Below are positions 1-8,672 of a stretch of DNA of 64,000 bases, piece by piece. This DNA is from Legionella sp. PC1000 (lineage in GTDB: Bacteria > Pseudomonadota > Gammaproteobacteria > Legionellales > Legionellaceae), in assembly GCF_014109805.1 (NCBI RefSeq), contig NZ_CP059400.1:186001-250000 (forward strand). The letters run 5' to 3'. Position numbers and translations under genes: made by a program. How positions within the stretch are numbered: the stretch's first letter is position 1; each line of letters begins with the position of its first letter. The notes under the pieces were generated by a model that worked only from the letters and a program-made list of their open reading frames with translations, was not told where the DNA came from and made no database searches.

Positions 1-753
1 TTGAATAAAGGATGGGCAATGAGTAAAGGTTCCATTATTGGGTATTTGAGTGCCGATGATACGCTGGAGCCGAACGCAGTAAGTCTTTCAGTGCTTGAGT
101 TCAATAAAGATTCAAACATAGTATTAACCTACGTTGATAATCTTTTGATTGATAATCAATCCAAGGTTATAAGAAAACTTACTACACCTGATTACGATTA
201 TTATCAAATGCTTATTCGTGGTGGAACCCCAATTGCTGTCGGATCTTTTTTTCTGAAATCTGCATTTAATAAAATTGGTGGTTGGGATAGTAATTACTCT
301 TTGATTGGCGACTTTGAATATCATACAAGACTGGCGAAACTAGGAACTTTTAAAAGGCTGCCTATAGTTCTTGGATGTCATCGAGTGCATGAACAATCAG
401 CAAGTTTTGCAAGTACCTCACTTGATCGCGCGAATGAGTTTGTAAAATTAATGTCAACTATTTTAAATGACACTACGGATAATAGATTGTTGGAGTTAGC
501 GCCATTAATTCTAAGCCAGGCTTATTTAATTTCTGGAAGAACACATTGGCGATCAGGGAGATATAAATTGGGGATAAAGTATTTTTTGCAAGCTATAAAA
601 CTGGCTCCCCAGAAACTTACAAAAATAAATACATACCATATCATTTTTAATGCACTTTTTAATAAAAGTTTGCATCGATGTTTTAGGGTAATAAGAAATA
701 TATTTGATCAAGGCATAGGAAAATTGCTGTTAGCAAAGAAAACTGGAAACTGA
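1..753 (+). CDS. Glycosyltransferase family 2 (5'-truncated by window)
   Basis: This is the C-terminal part of a GT2 (GT-A fold) glycosyltransferase that would move a sugar from a nucleotide-sugar donor onto a glycan or lipid acceptor at the inner face of the cytoplasmic membrane. The visible 250 residues begin with the block NKGWAMSKGSIIGYLSADD; the SADD is the usual metal/nucleotide-sugar acidic motif, and the later GGWD...GDFEYHTRLAKLG block is typical of the acceptor half of these enzymes. About 80-100 residues of the Rossmann-like start are expected before the first visible codon, and the frame is open at base 1, so the leading TTG is probably internal. The next gene in the same direction is a multi-pass membrane protein, which fits a surface-polysaccharide locus. 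The family is clear; donor and acceptor are unknown. Confidence 0.85.
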   Translation: MNKGWAMSKGSIIGYLSADDTLEPNAVSLSVLEFNKDSNIVLTYVDNLLIDNQSKVIRKLTTPDYDYYQMLIRGGTPIAVGSFFLKSAFNKIGGWDSNYSLIGDFEYHTRLAKLGTFKRLPIVLGCHRVHEQSASFASTSLDRANEFVKLMSTILNDTTDNRLLELAPLILSQAYLISGRTHWRSGRYKLGIKYFLQAIKLAPQKLTKINTYHIIFNALFNKSLHRCFRVIRNIFDQGIGKLLLAKKTGN

Positions 754-895
754 GGTATAGAAACCCCGCAACAGTATATGACTTACATGGATATTCTGAA
801 GATCGTGAGCGTGCGTGCAATACCAATATAAAATCATTTAAGGATTATTTCCTAGTTTCACTGACGCACTTCACGAAGTGAGATGGAGAGAAAAA

Positions 896-2464
896 ATGCA
901 AAGCAAATTGATATCAATGAAGTATTCAATCATTTTAATAATGGTTTTGTTTTTTTTCTCTTTATTTGGTGTTGCCAGTTACAAAGGGTCTGACTTTTAT
1001 TATTTCGTATTTGACGTCATGTGGCTGACAGTATTAATTTCAAGCTTATCTCTTTCGCAAAGCTATATATTTTTCTACTTAAAAATCATGTTATTTTTGG
1101 GCGTTTGGCTGAAGTTAATGTTTTATTTAGTGCTAAGAGTGGAATTTGTAGAGCCTACCGGTTTTTGGAACGATGTTCATAACTTGGGATTATATTGGGA
1201 CAATGCTTTAATGGTTGCAAGTTATGCAGCTTTAGGTATTCTTGCAGCCGATTTTGTTTTTTATCTCTACCGTCGCTTTTATAGCAATCATGGAATTCAG
1301 TCATTAAAAAACCAAGTAGAAGTGCCTGGATGGTATCTGAAGAGCCCCAAAAAAATTTGGATTTTATTACTTTCTATTAGTTTAGGAATAAGCTTCATTA
1401 ATTTCAAAACTCATTTTTATATGATAGGCCTTTCGCCTGCGGTCATTTTTCCTTGCCATATAAATTTTCTGTTATCCTGGGCCTTAATCTTTTTTTTACC
1501 TTTATTGCTAGCCTATCTTATGGGTTTGGATGCTTTAGCACAAAATTATAGAAATTGGCATTATGCAATAATTATTGCATGTTTGATCTCAATAACTACT
1601 TTAAGCCGCTCTATTTTAATCATGTGGATAATTCCTTGCTTTTATATCTTATTTAAAGAGAATTTTTCGTCTCTATTCACCCAATATAAAAAACTAGTAA
1701 TCACGTATTTTGTCCTCGCAATTATCTCATTGGGTGCTGTGAGCATGTTACGAAGTTATTATTTTTATAGCCCCTCATCGCATAAAACGACATCTACTGT
1801 CAAAAAAGCGAATAAATCAGAGAGAAATGGTAAAGCGAGTAAAAACGAGAACAGAAAAAGAGCAAGTAAGCCCAAGAAACGCTCTGATCAATTAACACTT
1901 AAAAAATTGATGGTACATAATAAATCAAATCTGAAATTCCAATTGCAACAACTAAAGTCCCTACCTATTAGCCGATGGGTAGGAATAGAAGGTATTTTAG
2001 CTACAACTGCTTATCCACATACTGGATGGGATTTGTTTAAAAAGGCAATTGTTCAAAAACCAACGCAAAAAGTCAGTCTTTATTCAAAAGTATCTCAGAG
2101 TTATCTGAATTTAAAGACAGGAACAAAGTTTTCTTCTTTACCTGGCTTGATAGGCCTTTTAAATTATTCTGATAGCTACCTGATAGTATGTTTGGGTACT
2201 TTTATTATTTGTTTATTGACGTGTTTTATACAGTTTTTCTATTATCGATTGGGATTAAATATTTATTTCTTATCACAGCAAGGTTTTTTGCTGGCATTTT
2301 TTCTGACAGAGTTAAATATCCCTTATTTAGGTGTAATTAACTTCTCTGAATTTATTTTAGCTTCATTATTGCTACTACTAATTCATAAGTATCATGTTTT
2401 GTTTCCCATCGCTACTGTTATGCGGCGAGGAGAACTAAAAATTGAGGCACAAAATAGCTGTTGA
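896..2464 (+). CDS. Multi-pass membrane protein of unknown function with Lys-rich insert
   Basis: This 522-residue protein has about ten hydrophobic segments and no motif I can name. I chose the ATG at 896 because GGAG lies at 885-888 with good spacing; a GTG at 878 in the same frame has no such signal. Roughly residues 295-340 form a strongly basic low-complexity loop rich in Lys, Ser and Asn, followed by a soluble stretch of about 90 residues before the last membrane spans. Its position directly after a glycosyltransferase suggests a role in glycan polymerisation or export (a Wzy-like or similar GT-C-like protein), but that is inference from context only. It is AT-rich, like the glycosyltransferase before it. 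It could equally be a lineage-specific membrane protein unrelated to sugars. Confidence 0.75.
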   Translation: MQSKLISMKYSIILIMVLFFFSLFGVASYKGSDFYYFVFDVMWLTVLISSLSLSQSYIFFYLKIMLFLGVWLKLMFYLVLRVEFVEPTGFWNDVHNLGLYWDNALMVASYAALGILAADFVFYLYRRFYSNHGIQSLKNQVEVPGWYLKSPKKIWILLLSISLGISFINFKTHFYMIGLSPAVIFPCHINFLLSWALIFFLPLLLAYLMGLDALAQNYRNWHYAIIIACLISITTLSRSILIMWIIPCFYILFKENFSSLFTQYKKLVITYFVLAIISLGAVSMLRSYYFYSPSSHKTTSTVKKANKSERNGKASKNENRKRASKPKKRSDQLTLKKLMVHNKSNLKFQLQQLKSLPISRWVGIEGILATTAYPHTGWDLFKKAIVQKPTQKVSLYSKVSQSYLNLKTGTKFSSLPGLIGLLNYSDSYLIVCLGTFIICLLTCFIQFFYYRLGLNIYFLSQQGFLLAFFLTELNIPYLGVINFSEFILASLLLLLIHKYHVLFPIATVMRRGELKIEAQNSC

Positions 2465-2474
2465 AAGCGTGTAA

Positions 2475-2508
2475 AGCCCGGCAATGGAGTTCGAATTCAT
2501 GTTGGGCT
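2475..2508. terminator. Hairpin between convergent genes
   Basis: AGCCC at 2475-2479 pairs with GGGCT at 2504-2508, and CAATG pairs partly with CATG further in, giving an imperfect stem. It lies between the stop of the plus-strand membrane protein (2464) and the stop of the minus-strand fni (2543). There is no clear T-run, so it is only a possible bidirectional terminator. Confidence 0.35.
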
Positions 2509-2542
2509 GCACTGTGCTTAGCCCAATATGAATAATTTTGTA

Positions 2543-3568
2543 TCACCCCAATTTTTGGGGCAAGTCAGTTAGAACGCGACTCCCAGTACAAAACATAGCG
2601 ACTTTTAATTCATACTCAATTGTTTGCATACATAGGCTCACTTGTTCAGAAGATTCTAGGGCAGCTTCGAGCAAAGGCCGTGCATAGCCAACGCTTGTTG
2701 CACCAAGCGCAAAAAGCTTAGCGGCATTTAAGCCATTTACGACACCACCTGAACCCCAAATTTCGAAAGAAGGTTTTAGTGCTACAGCTTGTTTTACTGA
2801 AGTTACGGTATCAATTCCCCAGTTGCGAAAGGTAACTGCGGCGTGTTGACGAATTGGGTCATGAACGGCTCTCCGTCCCTCAATTCGTCCCCAGTGCGTT
2901 CCTCCCAGGCCGCCTACATCAATCGCAGCGATGCCGATCTCATTTAAGCGCATCATCGTTGCATGAGAAAAACCACAACCGGTTTCTTTAACGATGATCG
3001 GTCTGGGTAGTTTTTTAACTAAGTCTGCCAAGGCCTGCCAGCACCCTTTATAGGTAGTCGTGCCTTCGGGCTGCATGCATTCTTGTAGTGGATTACAGTG
3101 GATTATTAATGCATCGGCTTGCAAGGCATCCGTTAAGCGCTGAATCTCATTAATTGACGTAGTGATTAACTGTGCTATTCCTAAATTGCTGTACAAGCTC
3201 ACTTGAGGGAAGTTCCTACGCAAATCTTGCCACTCAAATGCCGCTTTAGGATCAGTAAGTTCGCGTCGTTGTGAGCCTACCCCCATCGCCCAACCATTCA
3301 ATGCACATGCCTCAATCAGGTTATGGTTGATGTGTTTTGCACGGCGATGGCCGGCAGTCATGGAGCTAATAAGAAAAGGTTTCTCAACTACTTGACCAAA
3401 TCGGGAGCCTTTGATGCTGATTTCATCAAAATTCAAATCAGGCAAGGCATCATGAATAAGATTGATGCTATCAAAAGTACTCAGTTCTGTGGTTTGATTT
3501 TCAGGCATTAAGGCCAATTTGATGTGATCTTGTTTGCGTTGCTCAAACTGCTCATAGTTATTCGTCAT
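2543..3568 (-). CDS. fni: Type 2 isopentenyl-diphosphate delta-isomerase (FMN-dependent)
   Basis: The enzyme interconverts IPP and DMAPP, the two C5 units for isoprenoid synthesis, in the cytoplasm, using reduced FMN and Mg2+. The 341-residue product has the family's normal length and its landmarks in order: RKQDH near the N-terminus, SSMTAGH, GVGSQR, the HCNPLQE block whose Gln and Glu serve catalysis and Mg binding, VKETGCGFS, the Gly-rich DVGGLGGTHWG and the phosphate-binding IWGSGGVV. It is unrelated in fold to the type 1 Idi enzyme. It follows ribH by 16 bp on the same strand, so the two are probably co-transcribed; lumazine synthase feeds the riboflavin pathway that supplies this enzyme's FMN cofactor. 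Type 2 isomerases are patchily distributed among Gammaproteobacteria. Confidence 0.95.
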   Translation of the reverse strand: MTNNYEQFEQRKQDHIKLALMPENQTTELSTFDSINLIHDALPDLNFDEISIKGSRFGQVVEKPFLISSMTAGHRRAKHINHNLIEACALNGWAMGVGSQRRELTDPKAAFEWQDLRRNFPQVSLYSNLGIAQLITTSINEIQRLTDALQADALIIHCNPLQECMQPEGTTTYKGCWQALADLVKKLPRPIIVKETGCGFSHATMMRLNEIGIAAIDVGGLGGTHWGRIEGRRAVHDPIRQHAAVTFRNWGIDTVTSVKQAVALKPSFEIWGSGGVVNGLNAAKLFALGATSVGYARPLLEAALESSEQVSLCMQTIEYELKVAMFCTGSRVLTDLPQKLG

Positions 3569-3584
3569 CGGTTATATGCCTGTT

Positions 3585-4055
3585 TTACAATAGACTTAAT
3601 GTTTGGTGCAATGAAATAGCGGCGTTGGCTACATCGACACCTTTATGCCCACCTTTCCCCCCTAGTCTGTCCCATGCCTGTTCTTCATTATCTGTGGTAA
3701 GTACGCCAAAAAGAACGGGAATATTATATTCCAATGAGACCTGCAAGCATCCTTGACTTACCATATTACATACCAGATCATAATGACTGGTTTCGCCACG
3801 AATCACTGCGCCTAAGGTAATAATTGATTGTACTGTTTTTTGCATGGCCAGGCGTTTTGCAACTAATGGAATCTCTACCGCTCCTGGAACTTCAAATGAC
3901 TTGATGTCTCTTTCATTAAAGCCACGTTTTAAAAGCTGAGCTATTGCTCCTTCTTGCAAGGTTTTTGTAACGTGTCGATTAAAAACACTAGTGATGATCG
4001 CAATGGGAAAAGAACTTACAATGGATGTGTCCTCTGCGATCTCTGTATTTTGCAT
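3585..4055 (-). CDS. ribH: 6,7-dimethyl-8-ribityllumazine synthase
   Basis: Lumazine synthase condenses 5-amino-6-ribitylamino-uracil with 3,4-dihydroxy-2-butanone 4-phosphate, the penultimate step of riboflavin synthesis; family members form cytoplasmic 5- or 60-subunit shells. The 156-residue sequence shows SVFNRHVTKTL near the N-terminus (substrate Phe/Asn region), the substrate loop SFEVPGAVEIP, and LGAVIRGETSHYD with the conserved catalytic His, then PVLFGVLTTDNEEQA and a Gly/Lys-rich phosphate site. The start ATG at 4055 is preceded by a GAGAGAG purine run. No other rib gene is adjacent; instead the FMN-dependent isomerase fni follows. The upstream intergenic region shows no FMN riboswitch that I can recognise. 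It may be a second RibH besides one in a main rib cluster, which cannot be judged here. Confidence 0.95.
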   Translation of the reverse strand: MQNTEIAEDTSIVSSFPIAIITSVFNRHVTKTLQEGAIAQLLKRGFNERDIKSFEVPGAVEIPLVAKRLAMQKTVQSIITLGAVIRGETSHYDLVCNMVSQGCLQVSLEYNIPVLFGVLTTDNEEQAWDRLGGKGGHKGVDVANAAISLHQTLSLL

Positions 4056-4318
4056 AATTTCTCTCTCTTATTTCTTGCTGTTAGCAGTAAGTAGTGCAAT
4101 TTACCTCTTTATGTCCCTATTTTCCACCTATTTGCTTTGTGACGTTTCAACCCATGGGAAATAATTATACTGTTTTTAACGCGGAAAATATAATTAACTC
4201 TGTCATGGGGACAGTGAGTCGGCTAAAATAGTAGCATGATTTTATTTGCCAATTTTAGGATATACAGTTTTTAGCGTATCCTGGCCAAACGAATACTCAA
4301 GGCATGAAGGAATGCAGC

Positions 4319-5407
4319 ATGAATGAGGATTTTTTTCGGTATAAAACACGATTTATCACGTTTGTTCTACTTCTTGGCTATGCCTATATGCATGTTAAGC
4401 TGACTGGAGTTTTTTATAAGGTTGAATTGGACAAGGTAGTTAGTTTTTCAGCCCCCATGCCTTTTGGGCAACGCTTACTTGTTCCGCTGTTGGTTAATTT
4501 TATAGCCTATTTTCTTCCTATTGAGCTGGAAAAATTATTTTTCTTAATCGAGTGGATGTTTACCGGTTTATTATATCTTTCCCTGTTGAAATTATTGCAA
4601 TATGAATTTAGCCTGCGGCAATCGCAATTGCTTAGCTGGTTATTTCTTCTGTTATTACCCCTAACCACAGTGGTTAATTACCGGTATACTACAGATGGTC
4701 CCGCGACATTTTTCTTTTATTACGATACCCCCACTCTTTTTTTTCTCACTATGGGATTATATCTTTGTCTTCGTTCGAATTGGCTTTATTTTATTCCTTT
4801 ACTATTCATAGCCACGATTAATCGTGAAAGCAGTCTTTTGTTGGTACTAATTATTCCGGTCCTGCATTGGAAAAACCTGCATTTGATTTATAAACAATTG
4901 ATTTTTGCCCTCATAGCGTATGCTCTCGCTCGTTGGCTCGTCTTGTCCTTTTTGCATGGTACTCCAGGAGTACTGTTAGAATGGTACTTTAGATCGACTC
5001 ATTATACCCATTTTCAAGTAAATTTGTTTTGGTTATTAAACTTGCAACATATTTTATTGTTTATGTTTTGTTTTGCAGGACTGCCTTTATTTTGGTTTGC
5101 CTTTTATGATTATATACCTCTTCAATTCAGGCCCTTACGCTATGTTTTATTGCTTTATTTTATAGCTTTACTCATGATAGGTAATTTTCCTGAGATACGC
5201 TTGTTTGGTGAAATTGTGCTATTACTCTACCTTCCGGTATGTATTGCGTTAAGGCGTTGGCTTTGTAATTTAAAACCAATTATTCCTGAAATAAGTTCTG
5301 GGGTTGTTTATTATATGGATCGATATGTTGTCTTCATTACCCTAATATTGATTATGATTTTTCGCCAGCCTTTAAATAAATGGGTTATTTGGTTATCTCA
5401 TTTGTAA
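4319..5407 (+). CDS. Multi-pass membrane protein, possibly GT-C-like
   Basis: This 362-residue protein is almost entirely hydrophobic, with eight to ten predicted spans. I prefer the ATG at 4319 over the in-frame ATG at 4304 because AAGGA (4307-4311) then sits seven bases upstream. Visible marks are an early loop with the block MPFGQRLLVPLL, a Tyr-rich loop containing YYDTPTLFF, and ATINRESS after a pair of spans. An N-R-E motif at that position recurs in uncharacterised bacterial GT-C-like membrane proteins, so a glycosyl- or lipid-linked-sugar role is possible but weak. It is transcribed alone, divergent from ribH and convergent with the next gene. No function can be assigned with confidence. 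Confidence 0.7.
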   Translation: MNEDFFRYKTRFITFVLLLGYAYMHVKLTGVFYKVELDKVVSFSAPMPFGQRLLVPLLVNFIAYFLPIELEKLFFLIEWMFTGLLYLSLLKLLQYEFSLRQSQLLSWLFLLLLPLTTVVNYRYTTDGPATFFFYYDTPTLFFLTMGLYLCLRSNWLYFIPLLFIATINRESSLLLVLIIPVLHWKNLHLIYKQLIFALIAYALARWLVLSFLHGTPGVLLEWYFRSTHYTHFQVNLFWLLNLQHILLFMFCFAGLPLFWFAFYDYIPLQFRPLRYVLLLYFIALLMIGNFPEIRLFGEIVLLLYLPVCIALRRWLCNLKPIIPEISSGVVYYMDRYVVFITLILIMIFRQPLNKWVIWLSHL

Positions 5408-5423
5408 AATAGACCTTTTTTCC

Positions 5424-5506
5424 AAACTGGCTGGGGACGCGGAGCGGAGAAATGGGAGAGCGTACACAGTGCATGAGGATTTGAGCACCGCAGCGACGCA
5501 GCAATT
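5424..5506. repeat. GC-rich palindromic intergenic repeat (tentative)
   Basis: Between two convergent genes lies a GC-richer block with GGAGCGGAG, an imperfect palindrome GCGTACACAGTGCATG, and GATTTGAGCACCGCAGCG. The last string resembles GATTTTTGAGCACCGAAGCG on the minus strand of the palindrome at 15226-15358. It is therefore likely to be a diverged member of a dispersed intergenic family, although the order of blocks is not identical. It abuts the stop codon of the minus-strand gene and may act as a bidirectional transcription barrier. Confidence 0.4.
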
Positions 5507-7890
5507 CATCTCCTCAGTAGCGAGTGGGAAAGAAGCATAATGAGAATCCAGGCAAGCAGATACACCACTGAAGCTAAAATCAAGGTGATGCTGTAACCAA
5601 ACATCATGGATGTTGCCATTGCAATGATTGATCCTAAAACCGAAAAGGCACAATTCAACGCCCAAAACCAGGGAATGCTTTTTGTGTTTTGATAACGAGC
5701 TAAGCGCATACCAGAAGGTAAGGCAATTCCCATGCATAGTCCTAAAGGAAAAAGAATGAGAACAAATAGAATTAATTTTAAATACCAGTTGTACCCAAAA
5801 GTAACCTGCATTAACCAATGAAGATAAAAAGGCAAAACCAGAGCTAAAAGTACTACCATAATTAAGCCTCTTTTTAAAACGCGATCAGTCTGTTTGGGCT
5901 GAGGAGAGTTAAATAAAATACTTCCTAGGCCGCCAAAAAATAACAAACAAAACAAGCCTACGGCCAGCCCATAGGTTGGTCCTCCTAGATAAACTGATCC
6001 AACTTGTAAGATAGGCATTTCTATTAACATAAAGCCTATGCCTAATGCCGAAAAATACAATCCCCATGAGAGAGGCGGCTTAGCCGAAGTATTAGATAAC
6101 AACAGCGGCAAAAAATAGAATAATAGAACCAATATTGTAGAAGTAATGAGTAAAACAAAGACTATGCTTACTCCATAATAATTAAATATTTGGCCCGTGA
6201 TTTTTTTCTCTGACAATAAGTCTTTAACCTTGGAAAAATAGAACATCTGAAAGAAAAACGGCCTATCATCGGTAGTTGGCCTAATATCATAGTAATAATT
6301 CTCTATAAACTGATTAAGATTTTTAGTGGTTAGTGCCGTTTGGAAGAGGGTTTCATTGTTATTCCCGGAAGGAAGATAAACAATGTCAAATGCTAATTTA
6401 TGGGTAATTTCTTTAATCTCATTTATTTCTTGTGCCGTGAATGGCTCTTTTTTAGCCAATACTGTTGCTACATCAATATTATTATTTCCTTTATTTTTAA
6501 CGATGACTATATTTTTTTCTGGAGAAGAAATACCGCTTTGTTCAAGGGCAACCCGAGCAAGTAAAACGATTTTGATTGTCTGATTGTCCGGATTAAAATA
6601 AAAGCGGGTAACGCTTAAGATGCCGGAAGGATTTAAAAATTTTAAATAGGTTTTAAATGCTTCAACAGTGTAAATGCTATTTTCTGCCATAGCAAAAGCA
6701 CCTGCTACAGTGGCAGCCCAGCTATCAATTAAAGGGATTTGGATAATATCATAGGTTTTTTTCTCAACTTCGAGATAACTGCGGCCTTCTGAAACGGTAA
6801 CGTGAACCTTATCCTTGTTATAAATGTTTCCAGCATATTGAGCATATTTATTTTTAATCAAATCAATCATTACTGGATGAATATCCACCCCTGTTATTTG
6901 TTTGTTATCAAAAGCTAGTGCGGTTAATACATCACGGCCACCACCTACGCCCAGGATAAATACATTTGCATTTTTTCTTAAATAATAAGGCAGGGAAGTT
7001 ATATCATATTTTAAAAAGTCCACTTCCCTGTAATCACCATGAAAGGGAACAATTGGCGTACATGCGCTCGCATCTTGTTGAATCCACAATTGTTTAAATT
7101 CATGTTTGGGTTTATAGATACTGCTTAAGCCCCAACCGAAGGGTGACTCATCATGTAAGCCTCTAAAATATATTTCAGATGAGACTGTAATGCGGGACAG
7201 GGGGGACCACTTTTCATAAAGGTTAACGTATTGCAATTCTGAATAATTTTTGGTTTGCGTCACTTTAAATAAAGAATTGCCAATGAAAACAAGCAAAAAG
7301 CTGGCAACCAGAAGTACTAATGAATAACTACGAATTTTTGGCAATTCAAATAAAATGGCTGCAACAACACTGGTTAAGCTGGCAATCAATAAGACCTGTG
7401 GTGCTGTAAAATAACTAATCAATAGCACACAAGCAATGCAACCAATTGCCGCACCTTGTAAATCAAAACTGTAAATTATGTTTGCCTTATCGGGCAAATT
7501 TAAAAACAATAAGGAAAGGATCATGCTACTGAAGACAAAAGGTGCTGTGCATAATAAATACACACCTGTAAATTGCACTATGCTGTGCCAATTGATCGCC
7601 CTAGGTAAATGATAAGCAATGACAGCATACAGGCTTAAAATGATACTCAAGGAAAGAATAATGCTGAGGATGTATAAATTTTTTTTAATGGAGTATTTAA
7701 ATGGTTCTTCTAAATGATAGACTAACATTCCTCCAAATCCCATACCAAACATTGCTAAAGAGATAACAAAATAAGAGTAGTGGTACCATAAGGTAACAGA
7801 AAATATCTTTGTTAAGGTGATTTCCAAGACCAATATGGAGAAGCTGATTAAGAACACACCAATTAAAGTAGGGTAATTAATTTGTTTCAT
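5506..7890 (-). CDS. Membrane protein with spermidine-synthase/SAM-methyltransferase-like domain
   Basis: This 794-residue protein has three parts: about six membrane spans in residues 1-215, a soluble domain in roughly residues 230-560, and about seven further spans to the C-terminus. The soluble domain carries FILGVGGGRDVLTALAFD near residue 312 followed by ITGVDIHPVMIDLI, the nucleotide-binding glycine loop and acidic strand end of spermidine synthases and class I methyltransferases. Proteins with this layout are often annotated as spermidine synthase-like, but many act on other substrates; the product is unproven. The distal spans contain LYFSALGIGFMLIEMPILQ, common in the membrane parts of these fusions. 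It stands alone on the minus strand. Polyamine formation, or group transfer at the membrane, are the two plausible roles. Confidence 0.75.
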   Translation of the reverse strand: MKQINYPTLIGVFLISFSILVLEITLTKIFSVTLWYHYSYFVISLAMFGMGFGGMLVYHLEEPFKYSIKKNLYILSIILSLSIILSLYAVIAYHLPRAINWHSIVQFTGVYLLCTAPFVFSSMILSLLFLNLPDKANIIYSFDLQGAAIGCIACVLLISYFTAPQVLLIASLTSVVAAILFELPKIRSYSLVLLVASFLLVFIGNSLFKVTQTKNYSELQYVNLYEKWSPLSRITVSSEIYFRGLHDESPFGWGLSSIYKPKHEFKQLWIQQDASACTPIVPFHGDYREVDFLKYDITSLPYYLRKNANVFILGVGGGRDVLTALAFDNKQITGVDIHPVMIDLIKNKYAQYAGNIYNKDKVHVTVSEGRSYLEVEKKTYDIIQIPLIDSWAATVAGAFAMAENSIYTVEAFKTYLKFLNPSGILSVTRFYFNPDNQTIKIVLLARVALEQSGISSPEKNIVIVKNKGNNNIDVATVLAKKEPFTAQEINEIKEITHKLAFDIVYLPSGNNNETLFQTALTTKNLNQFIENYYYDIRPTTDDRPFFFQMFYFSKVKDLLSEKKITGQIFNYYGVSIVFVLLITSTILVLLFYFLPLLLSNTSAKPPLSWGLYFSALGIGFMLIEMPILQVGSVYLGGPTYGLAVGLFCLLFFGGLGSILFNSPQPKQTDRVLKRGLIMVVLLALVLPFYLHWLMQVTFGYNWYLKLILFVLILFPLGLCMGIALPSGMRLARYQNTKSIPWFWALNCAFSVLGSIIAMATSMMFGYSITLILASVVYLLAWILIMLLSHSLLRR

Positions 7891-8033
7891 ACATGAATTC
7901 TTTTCCTGTTATTCCCTATTTTTTCATACGGGTAATTGGTGTTTGCATCATAATAGATCTTGGAAAAAATAAAAATGGGAGGAGATATAATGATTAAACT
8001 AACAATAAAGAATTGCTCAGTAAATGAATTATT

Positions 8034-8089
8034 AGGTTTTGTTGACATTTCCTAGTGGCTTCCTAGTTATATGAAATGTCAACAAACCT
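8034..8089. repeat. Long stem-loop between minus-strand genes
   Basis: GTTGACATTT (8041-8050) is perfectly complementary to AAATGTCAAC (8074-8083). The pairing extends outward through AGGTTT / AAACCT with one bulged T, making a stem of about 16 bp. The 23-nt loop contains a direct repeat of CCTAG. It lies just past the stop of the secreted protein at 8101-8667 and upstream of the minus-strand gene ending at 5506. It may be a terminator without a T-run, a processing site, or the remains of a small mobile palindrome. Confidence 0.6.
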
Positions 8090-8100
8090 GAGCGAACTAG

Positions 8101-8667
8101 CTAGTCCTCAGTATCTGACTCAGTGGCGGCTAAATGAGGGTTTTGGCATACGACGCCTAACTGAGCTTTTGTCCAGGAATCAGGTTCACTACTTGTAGGT
8201 TTAGTGGTAAATGCGAAGTCACCAGGGTCGCCAATGCTTCCCACAACTAATTCTATATTTGAAGTACTTTGCGGACTTATATCACCTACGCAGCGGGCCA
8301 TTCCTTCAAGGAAACTATTAGGGGCAAAGGCTTGAACTTTAAAGCCGGTATTACTACTGGTGTTACTAGATGCTTCATTGACAGCAGCTGCGGTCTTTCC
8401 AGGTGCATGGGCAAAAAGACCTATTTGTGTGCTTTTTGTGCAATTCGGTACATCTATTTTTAATGTATCGTTTTCCGGATATTTCCCATAAAATAGTAAC
8501 GGTCCTCCAACCACTTCTTTAACATCAGGATTAGAGATATCTGTAACAATAATAATCCAATTTTTGAAATTAGCCCATTTCGTATTAAATTTTAAATTGA
8601 AAGTACATGTATCTGCAAAAACGGTCGAAGTAACTAGGAGACAGGAAGCCAATAATAATTTTTTCAT
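8101..8667 (-). CDS. Secreted protein of unknown function
   Basis: The product is 188 residues with a clear Sec signal peptide (KKLLLASCLLVTSTVFA, cleavage before DTCTF). I start at the ATG at 8667, which has GAGGT five bases upstream; an ATG at 8679 lies upstream of that signal. The mature part has four cysteines (TCTF, PNCT, RCVG, VVCQ), consistent with periplasmic or extracellular folding with disulphides, and a C-terminal acidic tail. Phrases such as WIIIVTDI and LLFYGKYPENDTLKIDVPNC suggest a beta-sandwich, but no family was recognised. The gene stands alone, and its leader contains a 50-bp imperfect duplication. It might be a type II secretion substrate, as many small Legionella exoproteins are; that is inference. 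Confidence 0.7.
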   Translation of the reverse strand: MKKLLLASCLLVTSTVFADTCTFNLKFNTKWANFKNWIIIVTDISNPDVKEVVGGPLLFYGKYPENDTLKIDVPNCTKSTQIGLFAHAPGKTAAAVNEASSNTSSNTGFKVQAFAPNSFLEGMARCVGDISPQSTSNIELVVGSIGDPGDFAFTTKPTSSEPDSWTKAQLGVVCQNPHLAATESDTED

Positions 8668-8672
8668 AAAGC

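Noticed and set aside
4056-4318. FMN riboswitch upstream of ribH.
   Set aside because: I looked for the conserved RFN-type core on the minus strand and found nothing resembling it.
5393-5818. A 141-codon minus-strand frame overlapping the end of the SpeE-like gene.
   Set aside because: It is a different-frame shadow of the conserved membrane region and runs into the intergenic palindrome.
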